DNA from: Caprella mutica
Taxonomy: Eukaryota; Arthropoda; Malacostraca; Amphipoda; Caprellidae
Reading direction: 5' to 3'
Assembly (NCBI GenBank): GCA_947561585.1
Contig: CANNZV010000520.1
Coordinates: 1 to 64,000, forward strand
DNA: 64,000 nucleotides
Shown piece by piece: positions 49,432 to 60,830 of this stretch. The notes under the pieces were generated by a model, which saw nothing but the letters and a program-made list of their open reading frames with translations, did no database searches and had not been told where the DNA came from. Made by a program: the position numbers and the translations under genes. Within the stretch, counting starts at the first letter, position 1; each line of letters begins with the position of its first letter.

Positions 49432-49852
49432 ATAATTTTTTCATATACCTACATTTTTTATATGTTTCTTATATAATATTTTTAAATATACCTAATTTTT
49501 TTCGCTTATTTTTTTTTCTACACATTTTTATATAGGTATATTGTTTTCAACATATATTTTGTATATAATTTTTGGGGGAAGAAAAAAATATTAATTTTAA
49601 TGGGGAAGTACGCTAGTATGATAATAAATTAGAGAGATTCGAACTGAAAATAAGAAAAAAATCGATGCTACCGATTTTTTTTTATCAAATACGTTAAATT
49701 AATTGTTAAATTTTTATAAGTATTGTGATGTCGGCATCGTTACCGTTCTTCAGTCATCTGAACTGGTGTGCGTACGAACGTCGTGTCGTGTCCGTTCCGA
49801 GGCTTCGTAAGCTTCCGCGGCGTTTCCGATCCGATCAGGTGGGCGACTAGCT

Positions 49853-50407
49853 TTATAAACCATGGCACAGACTACTATATGGAGTAAGTAGTTTGTGCCA
49901 TAGATTATTGGATGGCTAATGTCATTTATAAGCGACAGCGAAGAGGTATGCGCTTTCCGAGTGCACGTCATCTAGTTTTAATGCAGTTTATTATCGCAAC
50001 TGGAAAATACATGATAATATAGTAGTATTGGCCTCGTTTTGAGGGCTGTTTAATCCAAGACATCTAAATTCTAAATCCGGCCTCTTCTATTTCACTAGCT
50101 GATGAAGAAGTGTTCAAAAGTTCCAACTCAATAAATATTTGTGTCGAATGACACGAAAGCGGATACGGGTGAAATGAGGATTTACACATGCAAATGCTTG
50201 AGATTCTCTATTGTAGAAAGTTTCACTTAAATATCACGTAATCTATAGAAAGAGAAAAACAAAGTCTTAGACAGTAGTTTGGCTAACATAAAAACAAATA
50301 TGCAAATATATTAAACCATACAGAAACACTCAATAAGGATGAGTCAACTAATGATAAATAAAGTAATAACGAAATAAACTAGTGCTAAATCATGGCACAA
50401 AAACATA
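49853..50407. other. Intergenic with a small hairpin
   Basis: 49862-49902 forms a stem of about 14 bp (TGGCACAGACTACT and AGTAGTTTGTGCCA). 50095-50150 ends in CAATAAATA and resembles a retroelement tail. No gene. Confidence 0.45.
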
Positions 50408-51704
50408 CAGGGTGCGGAGAAAGTCCCCGATCATATAAAAATGTTAATTTAATGAGTTGTGATGGATGAAATAAAACAAAACTTATCACACAATATCTCA
50501 ATAAACACATTTAACAGTTCTACCAATTATTTTTCAATATGACCACCATTGGCGACGATTACTCTCTCGAGTCTATCTCTGAAGCTCTTTACTGTGGCAC
50601 GGAACGTTTCTTGGGGAATTTTGGCCCATTGTCGCTCGAGGGAATTCAGAGTTTCCGTACTATCATGAGCTGTAGTGCATGCTTCCTTCTCCAAGATGGA
50701 CCACACATAAAATTCCAGAGTGTTCAGGTCCGACGATGAAGGAGGCCACAATTCCTTCCTCCAAAACGCAGGAAAGGGACGCTCACACCAATCCTGAGTT
50801 TTGTTCGCTGTGTGCGAGGGCGCACCTTCCTATTGAAAGGTAAAAGGCCTGACTTTGAAGTGCTTCTTCATCTCGATTTGTCCTGGAGTCAAAACATCCT
50901 TTTTTTACGATTTTGCGTTAACTTTAGTGCCTTCTTTGACGAAAATGAGAGGAGATCTCCAACTCTCAGAGATGGCAGCCCAAATCTTCAGAGAGGCAGG
51001 CTTTTGGCGACGGAAAACAGTCTTTACGGATGGAAGGATACTGTCAGCACTTTTTGCCAAAATTCTGTCGTTCTGGGAGTTGAATTTGGCCTCCACAGTG
51101 AACATTTTCTCATCCGAAAAGACGATCTCGCCAGCCTGCGTGCCATCTTTCATTGCATTCAAAAGAATCTTTGATCTGTCCATTCTCTTCTGTTTCTGCA
51201 AGTCCGTGAGCTGTTGCATGTTGTTCATTTTGAAGGGGGACAACTTGAGGTCTTTTTTGACGATGGTTCTCACACTTTTTTCATACATATCCATACTCTT
51301 AGCCATCTTTCTCATGCTTTGCTTGGGGTTCTTCCTTATCCGCTCCTTATTGGCTTTGATTTTGGTTGGAGTGCGTGCAATGCGAGGTCATCTACACCTG
51401 GGTCGATCACCTGTTGTCTCTAGTTCTTGGTAGCGTTTAACAGCATCCCTAACAGTCGATTTCGGTGCTTTTAACAGCTTAACAATCTCTGGGTTTGTCT
51501 TTCCCTCGCAGTGTAGCTGAATAATAGTTTCACGTTGACTCATTTTTACAAAAGACAATGTCAATTTATCAAAATTTAGACCTGGAACATTAAAGTATAT
51601 GATTGTAGGAAGAGAATGAGATATAAATGGATAAATTTAGTAAATGAATAACATCTTTAATTTAAAAAAAATAAAATATGATCGGGGACTTTCTCCGCAC
51701 CCTG
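50408..51704 (-). mobile_element. Full-length mariner/Tc1-type element, 1297 bp
   Basis: Flanked by TA. It has perfect 29-base inverted ends that begin CAGGGTGCGGAGAAAGTCCC. It contains a decayed transposase gene on the minus strand. Complete in structure, so its ends could still be moved by a related active transposase. Confidence 0.95.
50527..51543 (-). pseudogene. Mariner/Tc1-type transposase, inactivated
   Basis: The gene would run from ATG at 51543 to the stop at 50527 (about 339 codons, normal for the family). The helix-turn-helix N-terminus starts MSQRETIIQLHCEGKTNPEI. A frame change near 51385 leads to ARTPTKIKANKERIRKNPKQ and a long frame with the first catalytic Asp in IVFSDEKMF. 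An in-frame TAA follows KVNAKS (near 50905). A second in-frame stop directly precedes EGAPSHTANKTQDW, where the family has a catalytic Asp and this copy has Glu. The third catalytic residue is Asp in WPPSSSDLN, 33 codons on. The C-terminus ends ERVIVANGGHIEK. Two stops, one shift and one lost Asp make it dead. Confidence 0.93.
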
Positions 51705-52179
51705 TATACAGGTATAGGGAAAATAGCTACATTTGACAGTTAGCTAGCGGCTAGGAGCCAATAGAACGGTAAGATCTCATTCACAAATAACAAAAGATGG
51801 GAAATTAATGGGAAATGGTATATGGATAGGTTAAATGGTGTAACTTACTGATTTTGGTGTCTCTAATGGAATTCAAGAGGTTGAAGGTGGTTAAGTATAG
51901 ATAAGACTTTATGTAAATAATTTTGAAATGAAGCGGGAAAAGAGTGTCAAAAATATGGGGGGAATGTAGCTGTTGGGTGAATCTGAGAAAAAAAAAGGAA
52001 TCAAGTACAGGGACTTGACAAGAAGTTCCACGCAATCAAATATTAGCAATCATATTCTTATAATGAACTTTGAAACCATTTTATATTATTTTAGGGAAAT
52101 ATGAAACAAAGATATTTTGTTCGTTTTCATTTACATTACTAAAGCTACCAACAATTAATTCACCTTAAAATATAATCAA
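51705..52179. other. Intergenic, partial 3' flank of a fourth gene copy
   Basis: 52036-52160 resembles 2795-2910, the 3' flank of gene copy A (GAACTTTGAAACC ... TCATTTA(T/C)ATTACT(A/T)AA). The rest is AT-rich. Confidence 0.45.
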
Positions 52180-53354
52180 AAAGAAATATTTTACTTCTCA
52201 AAGAGAGCTAAAAACAATACATTAGATTCATGTTAGTTTGTGATGAGATTGTTGTCCTCATTTCTCTATTCCTCCCTCCTGAGCAGTACTTATAGGGTTA
52301 TGAATGAGTTGCAGACTACAAGACAGGACGCTCAAAGTTCGGGTCCACTAGAACACCCACATTTATTAATAAACTTTAATTTCTATTTGATTTATGTATT
52401 ATGATATTAAACACATCTATATTCAGCAAAGTTTCCCTCGCCATCTAGCGAGAAAACACGTCGTGGAATCAGATTCTGCTTTGCTGCGACGATACAAACA
52501 ACATTTAGTGAAGGTGAATTAGGAAGATATTAATATTGGATTTTCTCATTGATATTCTATATTCAGTATCAGAATATTGCTCAAGATATTTGTAGGTATA
52601 CTTTTGATATTTGTTTTGACACAAAATATCAATGAAATAAAGCGTAGTTTTACAAAACTATAAATATTACCAGAATGTGTGGTTAAAACGAGTGTCCCAC
52701 TTTTATATTTTCCAACTAATAAAAATATCGTATAAAATAAAGAAACTTAAATTAACTTTTAGTTATTGGAGTTTGAAAAACAAGTTATGATCAATAATTG
52801 AAAGAAAATCTTTACAATTTTGAAGATGTCGATTTTCAACGAGTCTCACTGTTATATTTCCCTTATAAAATTTGCTGGCATTTTTTAGTGCTCACCAGAA
52901 TCATCCCAAGAAATCTAATATAACGATGTAAGCTATGAAGGTATTTGGATTAGCTCACTGGATAAGCTTTTTAAACCATTCTCATATAATATTATTGCAT
53001 GTAATATTTTAATTAAATACATGAAAAGTTATAACAAGCATCATCACTTCGCTCTAAAAGAAGATCCACGTGATCAAATGGTACTAATCACTTCATAATG
53101 AATTTATAAGACCCCTTTTTTTATTAATTTAACAAAAAATAAAACAGAGATATTTTAATTGTGTTCATTTATATTACTTAAATTACCATGACATGGGATA
53201 CATCTTAATAATTAATGTTATCTATACAAATAAATACATTCGGCTGTCATAAAAAATTTACAATGAATTGATTCTAAGATAATTATACAAAAACAATGAA
53301 AATAAAGTCGATTGTTAATGAAGGATTGATGTCAATTTCTTCGACAGCTCCTCC

Positions 53355-54154
53355 TCACATCTCCTGAATTAAGTCCTCGTCGATTCTTTCGGCTGACTCC
53401 TCCTCCTTTTCCAAACAACAGAAGCATTTGGGACAATCCTTACTGAAGGTCATGGACTCCGATTTGCCGCAATCTGCTCGGCAAACTCCTTTCTGTATCA
53501 CATGGGAAATTAAACCAAGAAATAAAATAAGTTATTCAAATAGATAGCTCATACCGCTCTGGTTAAGAAACTCACTCCTTCTAACCCTAGTTCAGGAAGG
53601 GGTGAGCATTCCTTATCTTTCTCTGTGGAACATTCTTTAGACTCTTCATCTCCTCCTGCTCCATCTTCTCTCATCCCTGGAAGAAATTGAGTTACAGTTA
53701 ATCAAGCCAACTTAATAGTTTGTAGAACTTATCAAAAATAACATTCAGGTCAACTTATGTAATATCAAACAATATAACCACATATTTGATTTGTTTCAAA
53801 TAAAATCAACAGCAAAATTCCTGTAAATCAGTTTTGATAAATCACCAATGAATGCATTCTTATGGAAATATAAATATTATTAGTTCTCCATCCCCAGTAA
53901 TCATTAATATAATCAAAATCTCACCAAAAGTTGAGCCAAAGTTTTCCATGCCCAAATCCTCCATTTCAGACTTTGGAAATTGAAAAGGAAAATATTACGC
54001 AGTTAAAATTATATCCCAGCATATGTAGTATGTAGCAATTACTCTGAATATAACATCTAACTACTATTTATATTCAGGTGCTTACCAATTCTTCTGAACA
54101 GACAAAATTGACGGCCAACAGAGCCAGAAGTGCGAATGAGAAATATTTCTGCAT
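53355..54154 (-). CDS. Small secreted acidic cysteine-rich protein, copy C (spliced)
   Basis: Exons 54154-54086, 53970-53925, 53676-53555 and 53492-53355. 124 residues with the same exon lengths and GT-AG introns as copies A and B. The 5'UTR exon ends at 54362 and the ATG exon begins at 54168. Intact, all eight mature cysteines kept. It is intermediate between the other two: it shares with copy B the Glu to Lys and Thr to Ser changes in exon 3 and Leu to Ile in exon 4, but keeps copy A's Phe in the signal peptide and Gly, Lys and Glu at the other sites. Function unknown. The conserved promoter suggests that all three are expressed in the same way. Confidence 0.87.
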
Positions 54155-54424
54155 GATAAAGATGTTTTCTGGAAGAGAAATTACCAAATCAACAATGGAG
54201 CATCAATAATAATTCAAAATCTCTATAGATCCTTTTTTCAAACTAGTTTTGAATTCAAATCTTCAATGGTTTATTTCAATAATTTCTAATTTCTATGAGG
54301 AAATATTTTCTATTTAGGAAATTATTTTCTCTCTGTAACTCTAGAAATTATAAAAGCTTACATGTTTGTTCAATTTCGCTATAGATATCAGATGTGAAGT
54401 GATGTTTTAAGTGGAGACACACGG

Positions 54425-54432
54425 CTTATATA
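54425..54432 (-). promoter_or_regulatory. TATA box of copy C
   Basis: TATATAAG with the same flanks as in copies A and B. Confidence 0.75.
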
Positions 54433-54765
54433 CCCTGCAGAACACTCATACACGTCTCTTATGCTGTCCACAGGTGTTGCTTTTTAATTGAAATGCTAAT
54501 GAGAGAGGTAAGGAGTGACAGGAAATTGTGATGTCTTATTTGTTCAAATTATTCGGCGATTTCTGGTGAATTTCATATACATGAATAAATAAAAATGATA
54601 TTCTATCACTTTTGTCTAAGCAATTATCCCTCATTCCTTATTTTTTTGTTTGCAGAGTGAAGTAAAACTTTAGTGATCTGATCGCCAGTCCATTCAACTA
54701 GCACCAATCTCACTCCAATTTATAGTCAAGCGATGATATCTAGCTCTGTGAGGACTTTTGCATTA

Positions 54766-55489
54766 GGGTTCGGTTACTATGGACGCGTATTCGAGCGATT
54801 TTTCGCACTGATGATATCGTCAGAACTGATCGTCAGTGCGAGGTGGGTACACTGTACGCGATTTCTGATCGTCAGTGTGTTTTTGCCCCATTAATATTGG
54901 GGTCTAAACTATGTTTATTTGATATATTGTTTGGGAGGAATTAATACATGTGTGCCTCTGAAATAATAGACGCAACGCTAATTTGATTACTATTTTCACA
55001 ATTTCACTAAACACAATTTTGAAATACATAAATAGAGAAATGATTAGAATATTTTTTATGTAATATAATTATTGAAAGATATTCGATTTTGTTGCAACTA
55101 AAAATTGTACAAAGTAAAAACCAATACAAGCCCTTATATATAATTATATTATGATTAAATTAATTTTATATAATTAAATGATATTTGTATTATTTCTGAT
55201 ACCTAGTATCAAATGATATATTTCCAAAATGCATGAGTAAACAGTAATAGCAATCAAAAGAAAGGGAAATATACACAAAAATTATCGAAAGTTGTCGCAA
55301 GTCGCATGAAAAAATCAAACTCATTTGAACACTGAAGTTAGTCTGACGACTTCGTACGTATTCTGACGACCAAATCGCAGCCACTGTAACCACTCCCATT
55401 GGAAAGCATGAATTTGATTTTCATCCGATTTCATCAGAAGTCCTCAGAGCGAAAAATCGCTTGAATACGCATCCATAGTAACCGTACCC
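54766..55489. mobile_element. PIF/Harbinger-type MITE, 724 bp
   Basis: Flanked by TTA on both sides (54763-54765 and 55490-55492). Ends are GGGTTCGGTTACTATGGACG and inverted GGGTACGGTTACTATGGATG; similarity goes on for about 42 bases to GCGATTTTTCGC. The 3-bp TTA target and GG-rich ends fit PIF/Harbinger. No transposase. Confidence 0.82.
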
Positions 55490-55607
55490 TTAGGGATGTT
55501 CTTTACAGTTATGGAGTAAGCAGAAAGACATGCCTGCGAGAGGTGATTAGCAGGGCCACTGAGATAGCACTAAAAGGATGTATGTCTCGTGCAGGGCACT
55601 GAAATAT

Positions 55608-56550
55608 GGTTCTAGGTCAATTCGCCGAAAACACATTCGCCCCACGACACATTCGCCGAAAATATGACAATTTTTAGTAGACTAAGGTTTACTACAAAAA
55701 TTTAAGTTTATTGAAAATCCTGTGTTAAATGATTATTTAAAATTGATCAAATTTTTTAGGAACTATAAATTAAACGGTAATTAGTTGTCTGATTTTAATG
55801 CCATATATACGCTTGCTCTTAGTCCCATTATAAAAGTTTCTAAATAAATTTAGTAGTATTTATTAAATAATAAATATTTAATCCATTTATTCTAACATAC
55901 ACTTTTCTATTTTTTAAAAGGAATTGCTGAACAAAATTGATTTTGACTTCCTTTTTGTAATCAAATACATTTCTCCATATTGTCAATATTTTATAAAAGG
56001 AATAGTTATATGAATATTCTTAAAACCTAGAAATAAATCTGTTTTAACTGTACCTTCAATAGTTGTTGAAATATACGAATTTATTTATGTGGGTCACCCT
56101 GTATAATGAAAGCTTCACGAGTGACTCACAGTAGCGGACTGATTCTACAATGTATATAGAAGGATTAAAATAAAGTGAGACCAACACACAAAAAAATCTT
56201 TTTGTTTTGTAACTGATAATTGTACACAGAAAATAGGATTAACATCGAATTAATAAACTGTCACAAATAATACTGCAATAACATTATGTATGAGTTAATT
56301 AATTAAGTAAACGTAAATACCATGAAGTTAAACCAATAGTTATGTAGAATATTGTAAAGTAATTTATACACTTATATGTAAATTCATCTATTTTAATATC
56401 ATCTGGACATATGAGATAAATTTGTTTACCTTTTTAAATAATTAAATTTTTTTCGGCGAATGTGTCGTGTGGCGAATGTGTTTTTGGCGAATGTCTTTTC
56501 GGCGAAAGTGTTTTTCGGCGAATGTGTTTTCGGCGTATGGACCGGTCACC
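55608..56550 (+). mobile_element. TTCGCC array-ended element, copy 2 (943 bp)
   Basis: Same ends and interior as 29206-30142, including the nested mariner-type right half ending at about 56103. It has about five GGCGAATGTGT(C/T)-type units before the right end GGCGTATGGACCGGTCACC. Flanking 9-mers CTGAAATAT and CTAAAATAT differ at one base. Confidence 0.88.
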
Positions 56551-56990
56551 CTAAAATATCTACGATGTGAGTGTTTAGGATTCGTATTCATTTAGATTCT
56601 TTTCTTATATCCTTAAAGATATTTAAAGAACTTAAAACCGACATTATACCTGAATATTTAAAATAAAATTATAAATACCATGTATCAAATATGCCGAAAG
56701 ATATGCCTGGATAAAGGAGCACAAGAAATAATACTAATTACGATTTATTGAAATTTCTCAAAGTTTAAACATTAAATTTTAATTGAGTTAGTTAGTTAGC
56801 TGTTGGAGATGACTTCTTACGCTTCAAAACTTGATATTTCGAGTCAAATACTCCACTGAATGTCAGGACTACATGTCTTCATTTCATCAGCATATGCTGC
56901 ATTGTAGTAGTATTCATATGATGTCGTCTAAGAGGTTGATTTCATTGAGATAGTCCTAATATTCATCAATTTGAATTCCTCATCAGGTTT
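56551..56990. other. Intergenic
   Basis: 56620-56770 resembles 28910-29000 (CATTATACC(C/T)(A/G)AA...AAATACCATGTATC, GGATAAAGGAGCACAAGAAA), so it is a dispersed repeat flanking both TTCGCC copies. No gene. Confidence 0.5.
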
Positions 56991-56999
56991 CTTAGCAAG

Positions 57000-59900
57000 T
57001 ACAGATCCCATCATATTATCATGATCACTATCTAATTGGGGGAAAAGCACAGTCGAGCATCACCATGTGAAAGATACTCCACTAAGAAGTGCTTCACTGT
57101 GAGTGGCACTTTGCAGTCTTGGCAGTATGGTTGAGGTCGGTTTTCCATTAGGTTCTGATGAGTCAGACTGGTGTGACCTATTCTTAATCGTGTGAGTATT
57201 ACGGATATTTTTCTATTTTTCAAGCAGGTATCACACCATTCACTCACACTGTCTTTTATCAATCTAAGCTTATTCAGCTGCTCCAAGTCTCACCACTCCA
57301 CATTTCTTATTTTAGACTTAATAGTTGGATACCAATAGGGTATTTCCTCTTCGATTACAGGAGAGTTGCCACGGGCAAATTCTGTAGCCATCTTATCTGC
57401 AGCTTCATTTCTCACTATGTCAACATGAGATGGGCACCAGCAGAATTCCACATCTTTTCCATTAGCCTTCTGTCTTATAATTCAGTTTATAGTTTTACTA
57501 GTAAGAGGATACGTGGATTCGTAATTTGTTCTACTTTTTGTAGCGGACATCGAGAGTTACATCGAATCAAAAGTCTGTCTCGGGCACTACTGTGAGCATT
57601 TGTAGTGCAAATAGGAGGCCACACAACTTTGCAGAGAATACCTATATGGTAGTCTCATACAGTAGTTTCTTTCCTCTGTTACCTTCGGGACTTACTGCAG
57701 CATAATTATCTCCTTCATGACTCTTTGAGATGTTGGTATAGATGCTAGTTGGCCTGCATGGTACAGGTTCAAGTGTTCATAGAAGAGGCATCTCATGACA
57801 TTATCACTATACAACTGCTCTTCTTAGGGTATTCAAATGAGCTACATTTCACACTGCTACTGATTTGCGATTTGGGTATCGATTTGTAAGTGAAATGTAG
57901 AGTGGATATATTTAAATCTAGTTCTTGTGTTATTGCACTGATCTGGAGAGACATGGTTGTAATTTAATATTCTGTGGTATATGCATTAGAACAGGTAGTT
58001 GTACATATGGAAAGTTGGGCGATGATGGTAGTTGCAGGCTTCTGGCAAAATATTGCAGCATAAATTGGTTCCATCTGGAGTATAGAAATGGCTCCACACT
58101 GTCCGCATACTGGCTCACCACAGGGGAAGACCTATAGGCACCAGTGCAGAGTCGTATAGCTGCATTGTGAACTGGATCAAGGGTTTTTAAAGTACTAATG
58201 GCGGCAGATTTATATATGAATGAGCCATAATCATTTTTAGCTCTGATAATAGCTCTGTAAATTCGTAACCTGGTTTTCCAATCTGAGCCCCAAGTACATT
58301 GTGACAGACATTTCAACAAATCCATCATTTTGATGCATTCTCTTTTTTTGTGAAAATGGATACAATTAGTTTTGGAGCTGAAAAAGTAGTGAAGCCATGA
58401 AAGACTGCCCAGTGCCCAAGTACTGATCTTGTTGATTGCTGTCTGTAGTCTTCTTTCCTTGCTAGCGACATACGTCTCACTGCAGTATATCAGTAAATCA
58501 TCAACATATAGAGATGTACTGATACCATGTGGGATGCATTCCAGTATGCCATTAATGGCAATAGAAAAGAGGGTACAGCTAAGTACACCTCTTTGTGGTA
58601 TTCCTTGTTAAAATTAATATTGGTTTGAGAAGGGGGAGTTAATTTTGGTTTTGAAAGTTCTATTTGAGGGAAAGTCATTAATACATATTGGAAGGTTGCC
58701 TCTGAGACCTATGTCATAAAGTACCCTCAATATACCAAAGGTCCAGGTGGTGTCATAGGCTTTCCTTAAGTCAAAGGAGACGCAGAGAACTTGTTCTCGT
58801 CGTTCAAATGCGGTGGTGATATCTGTGGTAAGTCTATTAAGGGCATCTATTGTGCTGTGCATTCTACTTAATCCATATTGATGATCTGGGAATTGTTTGT
58901 TATTTTCAAGATATGCAGTTAGTCTAGAAATGATTATCTTTTCCATTATCTTTCCTACGCAGCTGGTGAGGCATATAGGTCTGTAGCTCTCTTCAGTAGT
59001 TGAAGGTTTACCAGGTTTTGCAAAAGAGAGAGCTATACTGTTTTTCCACACAGATGGAATTGTTCCTGTTTCAAAGACTTTGTTCATTATTGTTAGGAGA
59101 AAGTGTTGACAAGTTTCATGTAGATTACTGATCATTTTGTAGCTAATTCTGTCTTCTCCTGTAGCTGTGTTACTACAAAGAGAAAGCATGCGTCTGAGTT
59201 CCAATATTGAGATTGGGCAGTTGTAGGGTAGTAAGTCTCAAATCATCGTCTTGTGCTTGCTTTATGTTTTGGAATTTGTTACTTTAGGAGTTATTACTGC
59301 TGATCTTTTCATAGTGAGAAGCCATAACTTCTGCGGTCTGTAATGTTTCTGTAATGTGTTTATTGTCTTTGATGAGATAAGGCGATTTATTGTTTTGGTA
59401 GATTCCTCTTATTTTTCCTACTCTCTTCCAGATTGTAGTTATGGGGGTAATTACGTTGAGACTGGATATATGTTTTCGCCAAGAATCTCTACGAACGTCG
59501 TGTTTCACCCTCTTTGCTATGGCTCGTGCTCTGCAGTACGCAATTCTGTGAGACAGAAGGAGGCTGCGTTGGTAGCGTCTTAGGGCTTGTTTCCGGGCTT
59601 TGTTGACCTCTGAGCACTCGTTAGTCCACCAGGGAACTTTCTTTTATCTTTAATTCCATGGTGATGTAGTCGGTTTGCAGATTCTGGCTGCATTAGTGAC
59701 ATGTTGATTGAAGAGGTCCACCAATTCATTAACAACAAAACGTGACAATTAAGTTCTCATATTCAGCAATATAAGTTTCATCTCGAAAAGTTATCCAATC
59801 TTCTTTATGTTCCATGAATTTGCCTTCGTCCACGTAGATCACACCGTCAGATTGATGCGTCTATCATAATAGGGTAGTGGTAACTACCGTAGAGATCACA

Positions 59901-60490
59901 AAGAGTAAACAAGTGGAAATGCAAAAAGAAATCAGCTGAGCACATAGACAAATCTATAGCAGGGTGTGTTCCAGTTTGAACATGAAAATGGGTTGCAATA
60001 CCAGTATTCATCACTGATAGAGTAGAGGTTAATAGGAAATTTTCAATGATTCGTGATAGAGTACATTGCTCTGTGCATAATGGGTCCAACAATTCACTGC
60101 GACAACTTAACTCACCATATAAAATTATAGGGTTTGGAGCTGATCTATCAGATTTATGATGATTGATTGCACTGTTGTGTTTGGAGAAATATAAATATTG
60201 CAGATTGAATATTGCCTTGAGAGACATACTCTGAAAGCAGTAGCTTGAAGATTGGTTCGAATATTTAGTTTTCTATGTAGAATATCTTTTCTCATCATAG
60301 TTACCAATCCATTTCCCGGTACTGAATTATTAAAATCAGTGTATATACTATATCCTGTAGGTGGGCGAATGGAGTACAAACCATTAGGCATGGATTCTTG
60401 TAGCAGTACAGTGGATGGATAGTGAGTATTTAGTAACAATTTAAGATCTTCATACTTTCGATGGTAGCCTTGACAATTCCACATCAATAT
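57000..60490 (-). pseudogene. I-like LINE ORF2 (endonuclease, RT, RNase H), decayed
   Basis: Read on the minus strand. Endonuclease start at 60487-60125 (MMWNCQGYHRKYEDLKLLL, VLLQES). Reverse transcriptase at 59204-58490 in two frames, with ESYRPICLTSC, SFDLRKAYDTTW, then GIPQRGVLS and LYVDDLLIY (catalytic Asp pair). Thumb at 58328-57930 (LDPVHNAAIRLCTGAYRSSP). RNase H remnant at about 57800-57480 with the catalytic DGSK box changed to NISK. C-terminal zinc-finger-like tail at 57286-57032 (LTRLRIGHTSLTH, CQDCKVPLTVKHFL). WNC-G-type endonuclease plus RNase H points to the I group. Several frameshifts and stops. Inactive. Confidence 0.88.
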
Positions 60491-60830
60491 TCTGTAGATT
60501 GTTACGTAATTATTAACACTGAAAAGTACTGTACATCATCATCTATATGTGATTGTTTAGAGTCCGATTTTTTTCTTATTGGAACCATATCTAAATATAT
60601 CAGCGGAAACATCTTATTGGTAATGGTATATACTATATAGGGTCTTACCCTTTCAATAAGTCCAGTCTTTATTATGATTCTGTCCGGTGGGTTAGACACG
60701 TTAAATGTTAAGATTAGTGTAGCTGTTAGCTCTGGATTGTTAGATTTTGCATTTCTCACTATTCTTCTACAATTAGTTACACCTTCTTCCGATAATCCCT
60801 CAGCTATCTCTTCATTCATATATTCCATCA

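Larger units (their letters stand above)
42653..49852. mobile_element. 7.2-kb TIR element carrying a minisatellite; TSD TTATAA
   Basis: Left terminus AGCTTGTCACCCACCTAATC. Right terminus read inward is AGCTAGTCGCCCACCTGATC. Imperfect inverted similarity goes on for about 100 bases (CGGAAACG, CGGAACGGACACGA, ACGCACACC). Both ends are bordered by TTATAA (42647-42652 and 49853-49858). The contents are 43006-43795 and 48023-49431 (15-bp minisatellite), a LINE inserted between them, and AT-rich linkers. Without the LINE it is about 3.0 kb. AG...CT ends with a 6-bp duplication are the hallmarks of Polinton/Maverick, but no integrase, polymerase or capsid genes are present. Class is therefore open. 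Confidence 0.7.
52180..54640 (-). repeat. Duplicated segment C (gene copy plus 3' flank)
   Basis: Colinear with 20440-20505 plus 21738-24130 but without the hAT-type element. Only scattered substitutions separate the two. The gene-proximal 1.4 kb is shared with segment A. Confidence 0.9.

Noticed and set aside
42653..49852. Calling the 7.2-kb element a Polinton/Maverick
   Set aside because: Only end bases and target length agree. None of the diagnostic genes is present, so the class is left open.
50812..51433. Plus-strand frames of 120 and 192 codons
   Set aside because: Antisense of the mariner transposase. The minus strand carries the catalytic motifs.
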